Shown one piece after another: positions 22,201 through 31,792 of a DNA stretch of 64,000 nt. How positions within the stretch are numbered: position 1 is the stretch's first letter; each line of letters starts with the position of its first letter. The translations under genes were made by a program, and so were the position numbers. Under the pieces are notes generated by a model. That model was not told the DNA's origin. It searched no databases and saw only the letters and a program-made list of their open reading frames with translations. Origin of the DNA: Setoptus koraiensis (Eukaryota; Arthropoda); contig CM106586.1 of the NCBI GenBank assembly GCA_048013815.1, positions 930,001-994,000 of the forward strand. Reading direction: 5' to 3'.

Positions 22201-22838
22201 TCTAACATTGTTTCTTCATTAGAGGAGTGCTCTCCCCCCTCTTTACTAACTCTCTTATAGTTTTTAACTATGTTGTTCGGTAGGGATTTTTCCCCCTTCT
22301 CTAGTGTATAGTATATTCTTTTAAGATGTGTGTACTTACCAAAGCTAAATGGATTGAGTAAGTGCACCATGTCAATCATGTCAAATGGAACTTCTTCGTC
22401 ATACTCACTTGTTGCACCATCTTCGTTTGATGCACCATCTTCTTCACTGGCGTGCTCGGTGCTGGATTCGCCGGTGCAGCTTGTGTCGCTGCCGTTTTTC
22501 TTGTTTTTGTTGCTATTGTTCTCTTTTTTGTTGTTGTTTCTATTGTCTGGGTAGCTTCCCATGTATGGTGCACCCCTTGCTTGTACCTGCCGGGTTTCAT
22601 GTATATGGCCGTCTAGGGTCATATATCCGCCCTTTTTCTGTGTGTTTTGGTTAATTATTTGATGATTAGATGGTACTTCCTGGGCTTCATTTATGTCAAG
22701 AACTACCACTGGCGTGGGGCCCCTGACATATCCACCCTTTTCCTGATGAGAAATTTTAGATGGAGAGATGTTTAATGAGGTTTTATGGTGCTGGAATACC
22801 TTACCGGATCCCTTTTTCGGGGCACTATCCCCTTTCAC
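19209..22838 (-). CDS. LINE ORF1: gag-like nucleic-acid-binding protein with three CCHC knuckles
   Basis: About 1,209 codons, nucleocapsid-like, expected to coat the LINE RNA. Three knuckles near residues 900-960: CYNCHRYGHIGYTC, CKKCGQPGHEINKC and a looser CINC...H...C, the usual number in R1/Jockey-type ORF1. The region before them (about 740-890) looks like the gag core; the first ~700 residues are mostly hydrophilic, Asn/Lys/Thr-rich and probably disordered, making it longer than the usual 400-700 aa. The frame is open up to 22871, but 22838 is a GTG; the first in-frame ATG is at 22622 (giving ~1,137 aa), so the true start is uncertain. It ends at UAA 19211-19209 and the same frame continues open for 8.9 kb. 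Confidence 0.88.
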   Translation of the reverse strand: MKGDSAPKKGSGKVFQHHKTSLNISPSKISHQEKGGYVRGPTPVVVLDINEAQEVPSNHQIINQNTQKKGGYMTLDGHIHETRQVQARGAPYMGSYPDNRNNNKKENNSNKNKKNGSDTSCTGESSTEHASEEDGASNEDGATSEYDEEVPFDMIDMVHLLNPFSFGKYTHLKRIYYTLEKGEKSLPNNIVKNYKRVSKEGGEHSSNEETMLDSNKYIPPHSPGTSAHKQAVTTHNANKRTKRMRKHTRQGNNASASCASPDKHNAHNSGCTVYRTAPACLEGSVALALNERDNATPQIKSDCTTLTPQLRRRVTYKTMSDRQNAWEAWRPFAKMHTNKTTWHKWIKKESMHRQKWCNKQNKAWQDIQSKQANSYNVDNKTPILGRVEINKNNNMINILLYVRKGINKTTLPLIHHNDLTATHLTIYYKIRISNISKTIKLDYSQQLALLAINIRQNSKKLTMNNNNVNTELGSNVLYGVNNEDNGINLNDPSVNTDDVAMQINEAVNDIVIPHGGNDNIVQEAITANANALVATTANANKQANKDNDLPDGSIECFTDFEERFLDINKFTMRELMQYLDNSINKLPFNAKIGKVKKNLFRSMTIMRNAIKEEDTFKDIKGLLSDELSKQLETILEQRRAQSTSNEGTISSLRQSSSHNRMADNNTANKQTFASIAATSIPIENSATTSRPRPVTAIRQGGQNMTRQTNIGRTNMGQITRGLQIARDKQATGVTTVYHVITKFDASSNPDECAVLFKSIRYDGLTVARTTYNKEYKEIVQSMDTLEDAISLIKTIRDIATKEEGQPLRIWDCGLRRPQLPKLYVKNVGPIISDPEWKTDCLEEIIINNDNLISHMKDISNLKVTKQLNTGIIVQAEWPFIRAAQAQGHLLLYNTRCSIDIYDDIKQCYNCHRYGHIGYTCRSRTKRGCKKCGQPGHEINKCRSTNEVCINCPIGKNDHLTYNPQCPARARALKEARARTIDLPQGIEESFFEKKRDSKPPTYGSVKNKNRSRNNPREDTEAQRRLKQPRTINTEQIPVVRTHIGPALYTRNLNNMGERRSISTISAERTESMAGSSTDRVNTPATGIPQEDSITNEEIPQDLEDQQVSTQNITNGVKSLTTHSTEENAQGEPVDKTTELTNNLELVTSMNSTNDQQLLALPVNTENTTDTITKASLVPMEGVDTGNKAGHSRGHSVERKDKLTKRNRII

Positions 22839-23122
22839 AGGATGAAAGTCTTTCGGCGAGATTTTCCGATGTTAGATTTAACTTCTTGAGGTCAAATTTT
22901 GGCTTCTTGAAGTCGGATCTTAAATTTGCATATTAATTAATTTGAGGTTTTTTGTTGGTAATTACGATGATTTAATTTTATACCAGCACGCGTAAGTAGC
23001 TACAGAATATTCTTCACATAAGTTGTACTTTACTAATAAATTAAATTCAATTTTCATTAAATTAAATTCACTTTTTAATACTTTCTGATTTGATGTTCAC
23101 TCTTCTGTGCCGAAACGCGAAT
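22839..23122 (-). promoter_or_regulatory. LINE 5' UTR / internal promoter region
   Basis: AT-rich segment between the 18S junction and ORF1. Since the element is antisense to rRNA it cannot simply be co-transcribed in sense, so its promoter may lie here. No specific motif is claimed. Confidence 0.45.
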
Positions 23123-23133
23123 ACCAGGAGTGG
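23123..23133. repeat. 11-bp target-site duplication, right copy
   Basis: ACCAGGAGTGG, the reverse complement of 7750-7760, at the LINE 5' end. Confidence 0.75.
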
Positions 23134-23760
23134 AGCCTGCGGCTTAATTTGACTCAACACGGGGAAACTCACGAGGTTAGTACGCTAAAATGCTTGACTG
23201 TTTGAAGTGCATTCAAAAGATAGCGAGTGGTGGTGCATGGCCGTTCTTGATTCGTAGAATGATTCGTCTGCTTAATTGCGATAACGAGTGAGACCTCGAC
23301 CTATTAACTAGTTTATTTGATCATTTGGGATATAAAACGTCTTTTCAGTTTAACTATGCATGTAGTAACTTGTTGCTGCGTGTGTAGTGGCTGTTTAGAT
23401 AGGCCCTCTGCTCAAATAATGACTTCTTAGAGGGATAAACGGTGTTTTAGCCGTAATAAATGAGGCAATAACAGGTCTGTGATGCCCTTAGATATCCTCG
23501 GCCGCACGCGTGCTACAATGCTAAAAACATCATGCTTATGTGAGTTGTTGTCTGTGAAGTTCTGCTAGGTTTTTGTGGTTAGATTTCGGTTTGGCCATAA
23601 TGCTTAGAAAGAGTCATAGAATTTACAATTTATGAAACCTTGGCCGAAAGGCCTGGGCAATCATTTAAACTTTTAGCATGATTTGGGATTGGGGTTTGCA
23701 ATTGTTGTCCATGAACGAGGAATTCCTAGTAAGCGCGATTCATCATATCGCGTTGATTAT

Positions 23761-23803
<43 letters not shown>

Positions 23804-23893
23804 AATGATTTAGTGAGGTCTTTGGACTGGCTGGCAGTGAATGGGGTTAAAGCCATTTACGCCTGGCTGGGAAGATGATCGAACTTGATCATT

Positions 23894-23951
<58 letters not shown>
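23123..23951 (+). rRNA. 18S rRNA, 3' part
   Basis: Resumes exactly at ACCAGGAGTGGAGCCTGCGG and contains CTTAATTTGACTCAACACGG, TTGTACACACCGCCCGTCGC and the terminal GGTGAACCTGCGGAAGGATC. About 829 nt, around 130 nt longer than usual, with expanded variable regions. With the 5' part the whole 18S would be about 2,335 nt. Confidence 0.97.
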
Positions 23952-24335
23952 CAAGCTTAAAAACAAAATACAAAACGATGCAAATCGTTGCAATGTAAGT
24001 TAGAATTTCTGTAGCCAATGAGTACGCGAAGAGCGTGAGTTACAGTCAAGTTCGACCCATAGATGCGTTTAAGTTGCTGATCACACACATAGCCTGATTG
24101 AGTGCGCGAATGCGTATATATGCTATAATGAGCAGTTGTTTGTGATGCAAAGCTTGTGTTCTTTGCATTGCCTACTGCAGATCAGCCAACCTACTCGTGT
24201 CGCCTTTTGCATATGTGCAAGCATATGCGAAAACAAAAAAAAACACAAAACGATAGAAAAATTCATGCATTAATGCGTGTTTATTTCGACTAAGAAAACT
24301 AAACTATAAATAAACTAAAATAATCAATAAAAAAG
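23952..24335 (+). other. Internal transcribed spacer 1
   Basis: Sequence between the 18S 3' end and the 5.8S start; AT-rich near its 3' end, no coding potential. Confidence 0.9.
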
Positions 24336-24495
24336 TACAGTTAGCGGTGGATCACTTGGGTCATAGATCGATGAAGAACGCAGCTAGACTGCGATAGGCG
24401 GCGCGAATTGCAGGACACGCTGAGCGCTTGATATTTGAACGCATATTGCAGCTTTGGTTAGCAATAACTGAAGCTTTGTCTGTATGAGGGTCGGA
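24336..24495 (+). rRNA. 5.8S rRNA
   Basis: Contains GCGGTGGATCACTTGG, CGATGAAGAACGCAGC, GAATTGCAGGACAC and TGAACGCATATTGC, the 5.8S signature blocks, in order. Ends estimated from conserved motifs to within a few bases. Confidence 0.93.
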
Positions 24496-24746
24496 TAGAA
24501 CAACAAAACTATGCGATTTTAATTAATCAGATAAGGACCATTCTAATGTTTAACACGCATTAATGGGCCATTACAAGAAATAGTTGATCAAACAAAACAA
24601 ATTATATCAACAAGTGTTTTGGTTTGTCGTACGTTACAACTTGAACAGTTGCTCATGCACCGAATAATCGAAGTATGTTCTAACTCAAGTTTAAAAACAC
24701 CTACCTATAACAATACTTGTTCAATAGATATGATTTAAAATTCTTT
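24496..24746 (+). other. Internal transcribed spacer 2
   Basis: AT-rich spacer between 5.8S and 28S; boundaries estimated. Confidence 0.88.
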
Positions 24747-26196
24747 TAATCGACCTCATATCAGGCAAGACTACCCGCCAAATTTAAGCATATTATTAAG
24801 CGGAGGAAAAGAAAGCAAAAGCGATTCCCAAAGTAACGGCGAGTGAACAGGGATCAGCCTAGCGTTAAGGATTGATGTGATTTTGATGTTGGCTGGGGTA
24901 ACTTGGTCAGTATTGGAGTCAATTCACAACATCGATCGGTGCAACGTTACAAACTTTAGTGTTTAGTAATATCAATGATGCATTGGTGGCAACATCAGTG
25001 TATCTCCTTCAGCCGAGAATGCAAGTCCCATTGACTTGGGCTTATCTTCCAATTGAGATGACTATAGTATTGGGGCAACTTGGTACTATGGTTGAGCCAT
25101 AGAGGGTGAAAGTCCCTTAACGTTCCGGTATTGATATTACGAACTAGAGAGCCAGCAATGGCATTTTGTTAGAGTCGGGTTGCTTGAGAGTGCAACCTAA
25201 AGAGCGAGGTAAACTGCTCGTAAGGCTATAAATATCGCTATGACACCGATAGCAAACAAGTACCGTGAGGGAAAGTTGCAAAGTACTTTGAAGAGAGAGT
25301 TAAACAGGGCGTGAAACCGCTGGCTGGTAAACGAGTGGAGCCACGAAGTCGTTTCGTAGAATAAAGAATACAAATTCAGTCAAGGTTTCGGCTTTGATGC
25401 ACTTTTGTTTATTCTTCTATGTATGCGTACACTGCAACCAATTAGACAATTAATTGTGGAAACAGTTGCCTAACATAGGGAGAAATCTCTATGTTGAGTA
25501 ATGAAATGTTTATATATCTTCTGTAGGTAGCTTGGTGTGGTCCTCGTGGCCATTCTGAGTGTATGACATGTTGATATGAGAGCTACAATTAAATACTGAT
25601 TGGCACAATGAAAATCCATAACTGGTATTAGATAACACTGGCAGTATTGTATATGTGTACAAGTATTTATTATCAGCGTAAGCTTAGTAGTTTTAAATTT
25701 AGGCTAGCAGGCTACTTTTGATTTCGGTCATTGGTGCCTGTTTAGTTTCCTATCTAATTGGCTATTAACTTTGCTGGTAATCTTGTATTTGTTATGATAG
25801 CATATATGCAATAATTGTCTAGTTATTATATTGGCAGTGAGTAGGTCGGCTTTCCACACGACCCGTCTTGAAACACGGACCAAGGAGTCTAGTTAAGTAT
25901 CGAGTTGATCGGTCTTGATTAGGCCAGAATGAGAGATTCGTTTCTCGATTGAAAGCAAAGTGAAATCAAATTATGTGATCCTATCTCTATTAACATAGAC
26001 TAGGCGCAACATATACCCATTCGTATAACTATACGCGCAAGTGTTAGTTGGGTGGAGTAAAGAGATACTTGACTGGTACCCGAAAGATGGTGAACTATGC
26101 CTGGGCAAATTGAAGCCAGAGGAAACTCTGGTGGAGGATTGTAGCGATTCTGACGTGCAAATCGATCGTCAGACCTGGGTATAGGGGCGAAAGACT

Positions 26197-26247
<51 letters not shown>

Positions 26248-27123
26248 AGTACTTGTTTTTATGTAGTTTCATCTGGTAAAGCGAATGATTAGAGGCCTTG
26301 GGAACGAAACGTTCTCAACCTATTCTCAAACTTTAAATGGGTGAGATATATGACATACTTAACTGATGCCATAATATCTAGAATACGTTAAGTACTAAGT
26401 GGGCCATTTTTGGTAAGCAGAACTGGCGATGCGGGATGAACCGAAAGTGAAGTTAAAGTTGCCGATACCTAGACAGAAATAAACAAATTGTCTATACTAC
26501 ACTCATGAGATCCCATGAAAGGTGTAAGTTGCTAAAGACAGCAAGGATGTGGCCATGGAAGTCGGAATCATCTAAGGAGTGTGTAACAACTCACTTGCCG
26601 AAGCAACTTGCCCTGAAAATGGAAGCAGCTCGAGTGTTGAACTTATACTTCACCGTTGAGATAACAATTTGCCATTAAAGCGATAAGTTATATCTCAACG
26701 TGTAGGAGGGTTGTGTTGTTCGTGTTGAAGGCTATGAGGGCGTGAGCCTGGCTGGAACGGACAATAGTACAGATCTTGGTGGTAGTAGCAAATACTCAAG
26801 TGAGACCCTTGAGGGCCAATGTGGAGAAGGGTTCCATGCTAACAGCAATTGAACATGGGTCAGTCGGTCCTAAGAGAATGGCGAAAGCTATTTCTGAATC
26901 AAAGATTGTCTTTAATTTTTCCATAAAAAAGAAAAAATAAAAAGCACAATATGACTCGAAAGGGAATTAGGTTAATATTCCTAAACCAAGATGGGGAGAT
27001 TATTGGTAGTGGGCTAGTGTAAAAACTAGAATACTATCAATATTGGCGGTAACGCAAACAAGCACGATGACGCCGACGGCAGCCTGGGGAAGAGTTGTCT
27101 TTTCTTTGTAAGTTTACTGTGTT
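24747..27123 (+). rRNA. 28S rRNA, 5' part (contig ends)
   Basis: Begins near CGACCTCATATCAGGCAAGA, followed by AAGCGGAGGAAAAGAAA and further conserved 28S blocks (GTACCGTGAGGGAAAG, CCCGAAAGATGGTGAACTAT, GTAACAACTCACTTGCCGAA). About 2.4 kb, then the assembly gap. The classic R1/R2 insertion sites lie further downstream and cannot be checked. Confidence 0.96.
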
Positions 27124-27623
27124 NNNNNNNNNNNNNNNNNNNNNNNNNNNNNNNNNNNNNNNNNNNNNNNNNNNNNNNNNNNNNNNNNNNNNNNNNNNNN
27201 NNNNNNNNNNNNNNNNNNNNNNNNNNNNNNNNNNNNNNNNNNNNNNNNNNNNNNNNNNNNNNNNNNNNNNNNNNNNNNNNNNNNNNNNNNNNNNNNNNNN
27301 NNNNNNNNNNNNNNNNNNNNNNNNNNNNNNNNNNNNNNNNNNNNNNNNNNNNNNNNNNNNNNNNNNNNNNNNNNNNNNNNNNNNNNNNNNNNNNNNNNNN
27401 NNNNNNNNNNNNNNNNNNNNNNNNNNNNNNNNNNNNNNNNNNNNNNNNNNNNNNNNNNNNNNNNNNNNNNNNNNNNNNNNNNNNNNNNNNNNNNNNNNNN
27501 NNNNNNNNNNNNNNNNNNNNNNNNNNNNNNNNNNNNNNNNNNNNNNNNNNNNNNNNNNNNNNNNNNNNNNNNNNNNNNNNNNNNNNNNNNNNNNNNNNNN
27601 NNNNNNNNNNNNNNNNNNNNNNN
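27124..27623. other. Assembly gap, exactly 500 N
   Basis: A second placeholder gap of 500 N. The sequence after it is not 28S, so linkage of the rDNA to the host genes is unproven. Confidence 0.98.
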
Positions 27624-27633
27624 TTCAGCTCTT

Positions 27634-27640
27634 TATTGAA
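27634..27640 (-). terminator. Polyadenylation signal on the - strand
   Basis: TTTATTG on +, hence CAATAAA on -, just inside the contig. It could end the transcript of the zinc-ribbon ORF or of the Gypsy-type element upstream on -. Confidence 0.45.
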
Positions 27641-27661
27641 TGAAGTCCAAAGTACAACTGA

Positions 27662-27744
27662 CTCGCTAGCTCATGCTAGCGAGTAAAGAGAGAGTGAGAG
27701 CGACAGCTCACGAGACACATACTGAGCTCTCGAGAGCTCAGTAT
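27662..27744. repeat. Two perfect palindromes
   Basis: CTCGCTAGC-TCAT-GCTAGCGAG (27662-27683, 9-bp stem, 4-nt loop), and a fully self-complementary 26-bp palindrome at 27719-27744 centred on CTCGAG. The second overlaps the end of the small zinc-ribbon ORF. Confidence 0.85.
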
Positions 27745-28049
27745 GGATACTCATACATTCTGGGATCATAGTCCTTCCCCCCGACCCAATGGACGTGGTC
27801 TCGGGAGACACACGTCTGACAACCCGGGGTAGCCTCCTGGCATACCTCCTGGGGACAGAACCAGTGTTCCTTGCACTGGGTGCAGCGCCACCAGGCGACC
27901 GTGATGGTGAGGGGTCCGTCGGCTGTGGCCAGGGTCACCGGCACCTCCACTTTGTTGTGGCACTTGCCGCAACGGCGGGCTCCGTCGGCGCTGGGCCGGC
28001 CTCTCCCAGGCTTACAGCCCTCTGGGCACTTTGGCCTTCCTTGGGGCAT
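27738..28049 (-). CDS. Small Cys-rich, zinc-ribbon-like protein
   Basis: 103 codons from ATG on -, GC-richer than its surroundings. Cys pairs CGKC and CTQC, about 30 residues apart, suggest a zinc ribbon, followed by more cysteines (CPQEVC, CQTC). I do not recognise a family. It lies about 150 bp downstream of the Gypsy-type pol ORF on the same strand, separated by a minisatellite, and just before a polyadenylation signal. It may be a 3' accessory ORF of that element, an exon of a host gene cut by the contig end, or spurious. The high GC and clustered Cys favour real coding. Confidence 0.4.
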   Translation of the reverse strand: MPQGRPKCPEGCKPGRGRPSADGARRCGKCHNKVEVPVTLATADGPLTITVAWWRCTQCKEHWFCPQEVCQEATPGCQTCVSRDHVHWVGGKDYDPRMYEYPY

Positions 28050-28073
28050 GTTCGGGTGTGTGTGTGTGTCAGT

Positions 28074-28195
28074 GGTGGTAGTAATAGTAGTGGTAATGGT
28101 AGCTGTGGTAATGGTAGCTGTGGTAATGGTAGCGGTGGCAATGGTAGCGGTGGCAATGGTAGCGGTGGTAATGCTGGCTGCTGCTGGAGTGACTG
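28074..28195 (+). repeat. 15-bp minisatellite (GGTAATGGTAGCTGT-like)
   Basis: About seven diverged 15-bp units with variants GGTAATGGTAGCGGT and GGCAATGGTAGCGGT, next to a short GT run (28058-28068). It lies between the zinc-ribbon ORF and the end of pol. It opens several frames by composition alone. Confidence 0.85.
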
Positions 28196-28202
28196 AACAG
28201 GA

Positions 28203-31200
28203 CTAATGTTCAACGGCTTTCCCAGCTGTATGCTCACTCTTAAGCGCATGCGCAGTCTCTACTGGCGCGCTCTTTGAATGACTGTTTGTGTGCGTTTCAT
28301 TGCTTCGCGCGGAGTCAGTGTTACTGCCAACTTCTTTGCGCGCGACGCTTGAAACTTTGTAACTTTCGTTTGACTTCTTCAGGAGGCTGGCATGAATGTT
28401 GGTGGTATTGTGATTCATCTGGTAATCGAATCTATCTATCTCATAGATGGTGTCCGATACTCGAGCCAGTACCTTGAACGGTCCTTCGAACTGCGGTGCC
28501 AACTTGTGATGGCTATGGGTCCATGCCGACTTGACGTACACTTCGTCTCCAACTTCCCAGTTCGGAACCTTCGCGGTCTCACGTTGTTTGTTTGCTTGCT
28601 GAACTCTTCTGTTCCGGAAGTTGTTCATAGCTTGCTGAAGAGCGACGTGTAATGGTGGGTAGTTATGATTGTTATTCAGATATCTCGAGTTCATCCGTCC
28701 CGTTAGAAGATAGCTTGGCGGATAACCCGTTGTTGAGTGCGGGCTGTTGTTGTATTGTTCAGTGACTTCGACCAGGAGTCTTATCCAGGACTTTCTGGGG
28801 TTCTCGTGTCGCGCACACTTTAGCCTATTGATTATCGTCCTGTTGGTTCGTTCACATAGTCCGTTAGCCTGCGGGTGGTATGGGGTAGTGACCCGATGCT
28901 TGACTTGTTGTCCTTGTAGGAATCTCGATAGCCGCTTACCGAAGTACGCGGGGTATCTGTCGGTGAGAAGCTCATCCGGTGGTCCATGGGCACGGAAGAT
29001 CTGGCGAAGGCGGTTGATGCTCTGATCTTGCGTGATAGTTCTCGATGCAAAGGTCCAGATATACCGCGTCGCATAGTCTATCACCAAGGTTAGATGTGTT
29101 TTGACAGATCCGTAATCCTTGAAACCACTGATTGTGTCCATGGCGAGTAGTTGCATGGGATTGGGTGTCTCAGGCAAGTGTAGCAGTTCCCCTCTTCGAA
29201 TCTGTCCGTAGTTCTTACATCGGGCGCAAGTGTCACAGCCTTCGATGTAGTGCTGTAGGTCGGTCCACATGCCTGGCCAATGGTACTTGAGGCTTACTAT
29301 CTGGTGAGTTGCCTTGACGCCGAGGTGTCCGAAACTCTTGTGTGCGGTTTCCATCAGATGAGGCCGTAGTGATTCGGGCACAAACAGCTTGCTTCGGTCA
29401 TCTACTAGGACGTAGATGATGCCGTTCTCTTCGAACGCTTGACTCGGGATGTCCGGGTGATCTCGTGAGAGAGCGTTTCGGACCTCCTGTAGCGTTAGCA
29501 GATTGGCTATCGGCGCTCTTGATAGGGCGTCCGCCTCGATGTTGGTTTCTCCGGGTAAGTACTCGATGTCATAGTCGTACATTGAGAGCTGTACAGACCA
29601 ATTGAACAGCTTTCTGTTCTTATCACTTAGGGTCTTGAGCCAAGTGAGTGGCTTGTGATCAGTTCTGATGGTGAAGCGATGTGCATCCAGATAGTAGTGC
29701 CAGTGCTTGATTGCTAAGACGATGGCATAAGCTTCTTGCTCGGAAGTACTGAACTTGGTCTGTGCCCTTGTGAACCGCTTGGAGAAGAACCCTATGGGTC
29801 TTTCTTCATTGTCTACAAACTGCTTCAACACTGCTCCAACTCCTATTCCGGATGCGTCGGTGTATAAGATAGTCCGTCGCTTACGATTGAATGCGACGAG
29901 GATGTGCTTGTCCGATAGTGAGCTCTTCAGTTTGTCGAAAGCTCCTTCTTGGGCCTCCGTCCACGACCACTTCCTTGCTTTCTTGAGCAAGTCATAGAGT
30001 GGTGCTGCGTGTTCAGCGAAGTGTGGGATGAACCGGTGATAGTAGTTTACCATTCCAAGGAAGCGTTGTACGTCCTTGACGTTCTTGGGTACTGGAAATG
30101 CCTTGATAGAGTCTACCTTAGAATCTTCCGAGGCGATACCGTCCTTATCGATGGTCATCCCAAGGTAATCCACCGATCCTTGCATGAAATGACTCTTCTG
30201 AGTGTTGATGGTTAGGTTCTCCTGCTTGAACGCCTCAAATAGAGCTTTGAGCGTGACCAGGTGAGATTCTTCGTCATTGGAGGTGACGAGGATGTCATCG
30301 GAGTACACCAGGACGTTCTTAAGCTTGTATCTCTTGACTACATCTGACATGTAACGAGCGAAGGTGGCTGGTGCATTCCGTAATCCGAACGGCATAACGA
30401 TCCACTCATAGTGTCTGTCTTGGGTAACGAAAGCTGTCTTGGCTATGTCCTCGGGGCTCATTCGGATGTGGTGGTATGCTCCTCTGAGGTCGATGACAGA
30501 GAAGACGGATGGTTGATCTATGTTGTCCAGCAAGTCATCTATCCGAGGGATGGGGTGTTGCTCCGGTAACGTTACTTCGTTGAGCATTCGATAGTCAATA
30601 ACCATTCGGGAATCACCGTCTTTCTTACCTACAAGGAAGGCGGCTGACGCATAAGGTGATCTAGAAGGTCGGATCTTGCCTTCTCGTAAGAGTTCTTCTA
30701 CAGTTTCATTCACCTTGATACGCTTGTCCTGTGAAAGCCTGTGCGGTCTAGAGGCCACAGGTCGATCAGTGGTTGTCATGATCGAATGGATGAAGTTCGG
30801 CACGGTGTGTAAGGCTGTTCCGCGTCTCTTCTGGAAAGCTTGGTAGTTGTTGATGATGGCTCGTAGCTGTTCTTGTGTCTGTTGGTTGGTGTAATGAGTT
30901 GTCGTAACACGCGGTGTCGAACGAGTAGCCTGTTCACTCACTGATGCGTTTTTGTTACCTACTTCTGGTGTGTCATTGTGGGTGTTGTGTGGCTCAATCT
31001 CTTGTCTAAACGACTGAATGTTGTCGGGTTGATCAATCTCGTGCATGTATGATTGATTGCTGCAGTGATCAGTTTCTAGCTTAGAAGGCTGTTTGTTGTT
31101 TGGGTCAGTCTCGTGCTGACTGTTGTGTTGATCAGTTCTTTGCCCAAACGACTGTATGTTGTTGATCAGATCAGCGTCTCGCTTGGACGACTGACATTTG

Positions 31201-31772
31201 TATTGATCAGTGCCTAGCCTAGAGGACGGTTTGTCGTTTATAAGGTCAACCTCTTGCTCAGACGACTGACAGTTGCTATTGAATCGGTCACCCTCTGGCG
31301 TAGGCAACTGATTGTTGTGTTGATCAGTCCCTAGCTTAGGCGACTGCTTGTTGTTGACTGGATCCGTCTCGCGCGCGGACGACTGCTTGTTGTCTTGATC
31401 AGTCCCTAACGTAAGCGACTGTTTGTTGTGAGGAAGGTCAACTCCTGTCTCAGGTAGCTGGGTGGTGTGGTGAACTTCCGGTATAGCAATCTTCTCTTGT
31501 AAGACTTGCCGTGTCGGATGGAGAATGGCGTTGAGCTTGAACATCTGTGCTTCCGGTAGACCTAGCAGGATGTCCTTGTTAAGTCCCTCAATGATGTGAG
31601 CCCTAACGCGATGATTGATGTTTCCGATAGATAGAGTAATGTGCACGTGTAATGTTTGAGACTCTCCGCGCATGGCGCAACTAAGAGAGCCGTCTGACAG
31701 CCGACTGACAGCCGATCTACATGACGGCTGCTTACAAGATCGCACGATCTTATGCGTCATAAAGACGATCAA
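28203..31772 (-). mobile_element. Ty3/Gypsy-type LTR element, pol region (fossil)
   Basis: A Metaviridae-type pol ORF of 1,189 codons with no interruption seen. Parts in order: the end of an aspartic protease-like domain (ILLGLPEAQM); a hydrophilic spacer of degenerate ~20-residue repeats (about residues 95-290); reverse transcriptase with YSDDILV near 488; RNase H (YTDASGIGVGAVL near 632); integrase zinc finger (H...H...CDTCARC, about 811-855); and the integrase core. No gag on the same strand and no matching pair of LTRs was found, so the element as a whole looks incomplete, although pol itself reads as young. Confidence 0.88.
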
Positions 31773-31792
31773 TACAGATCATAGACAGCGTA

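Larger units (their letters stand above)
10197..23122 (-). mobile_element. Giant R1-like LINE, 5' part with cargo module (copy B)
   Basis: On the - strand, starting at the 18S junction at 23122: a ~250-nt 5' UTR, a gag-like ORF1 with three CCHC knuckles, a single UAA, then an 8.9-kb open frame that is antisense to a large unknown + strand gene, then the contig end. The 5' end abuts 18S at the position where copy A's 3' end abuts it, and in the same (antisense) orientation. Placing the 8.9-kb module inside the LINE is an inference from contiguity with ORF1; no 3' LINE part is present in this contig. Confidence 0.75.

Noticed and set aside
23678-23878. Short + ORF within 18S rRNA
   Set aside because: It lies entirely in conserved 18S sequence.
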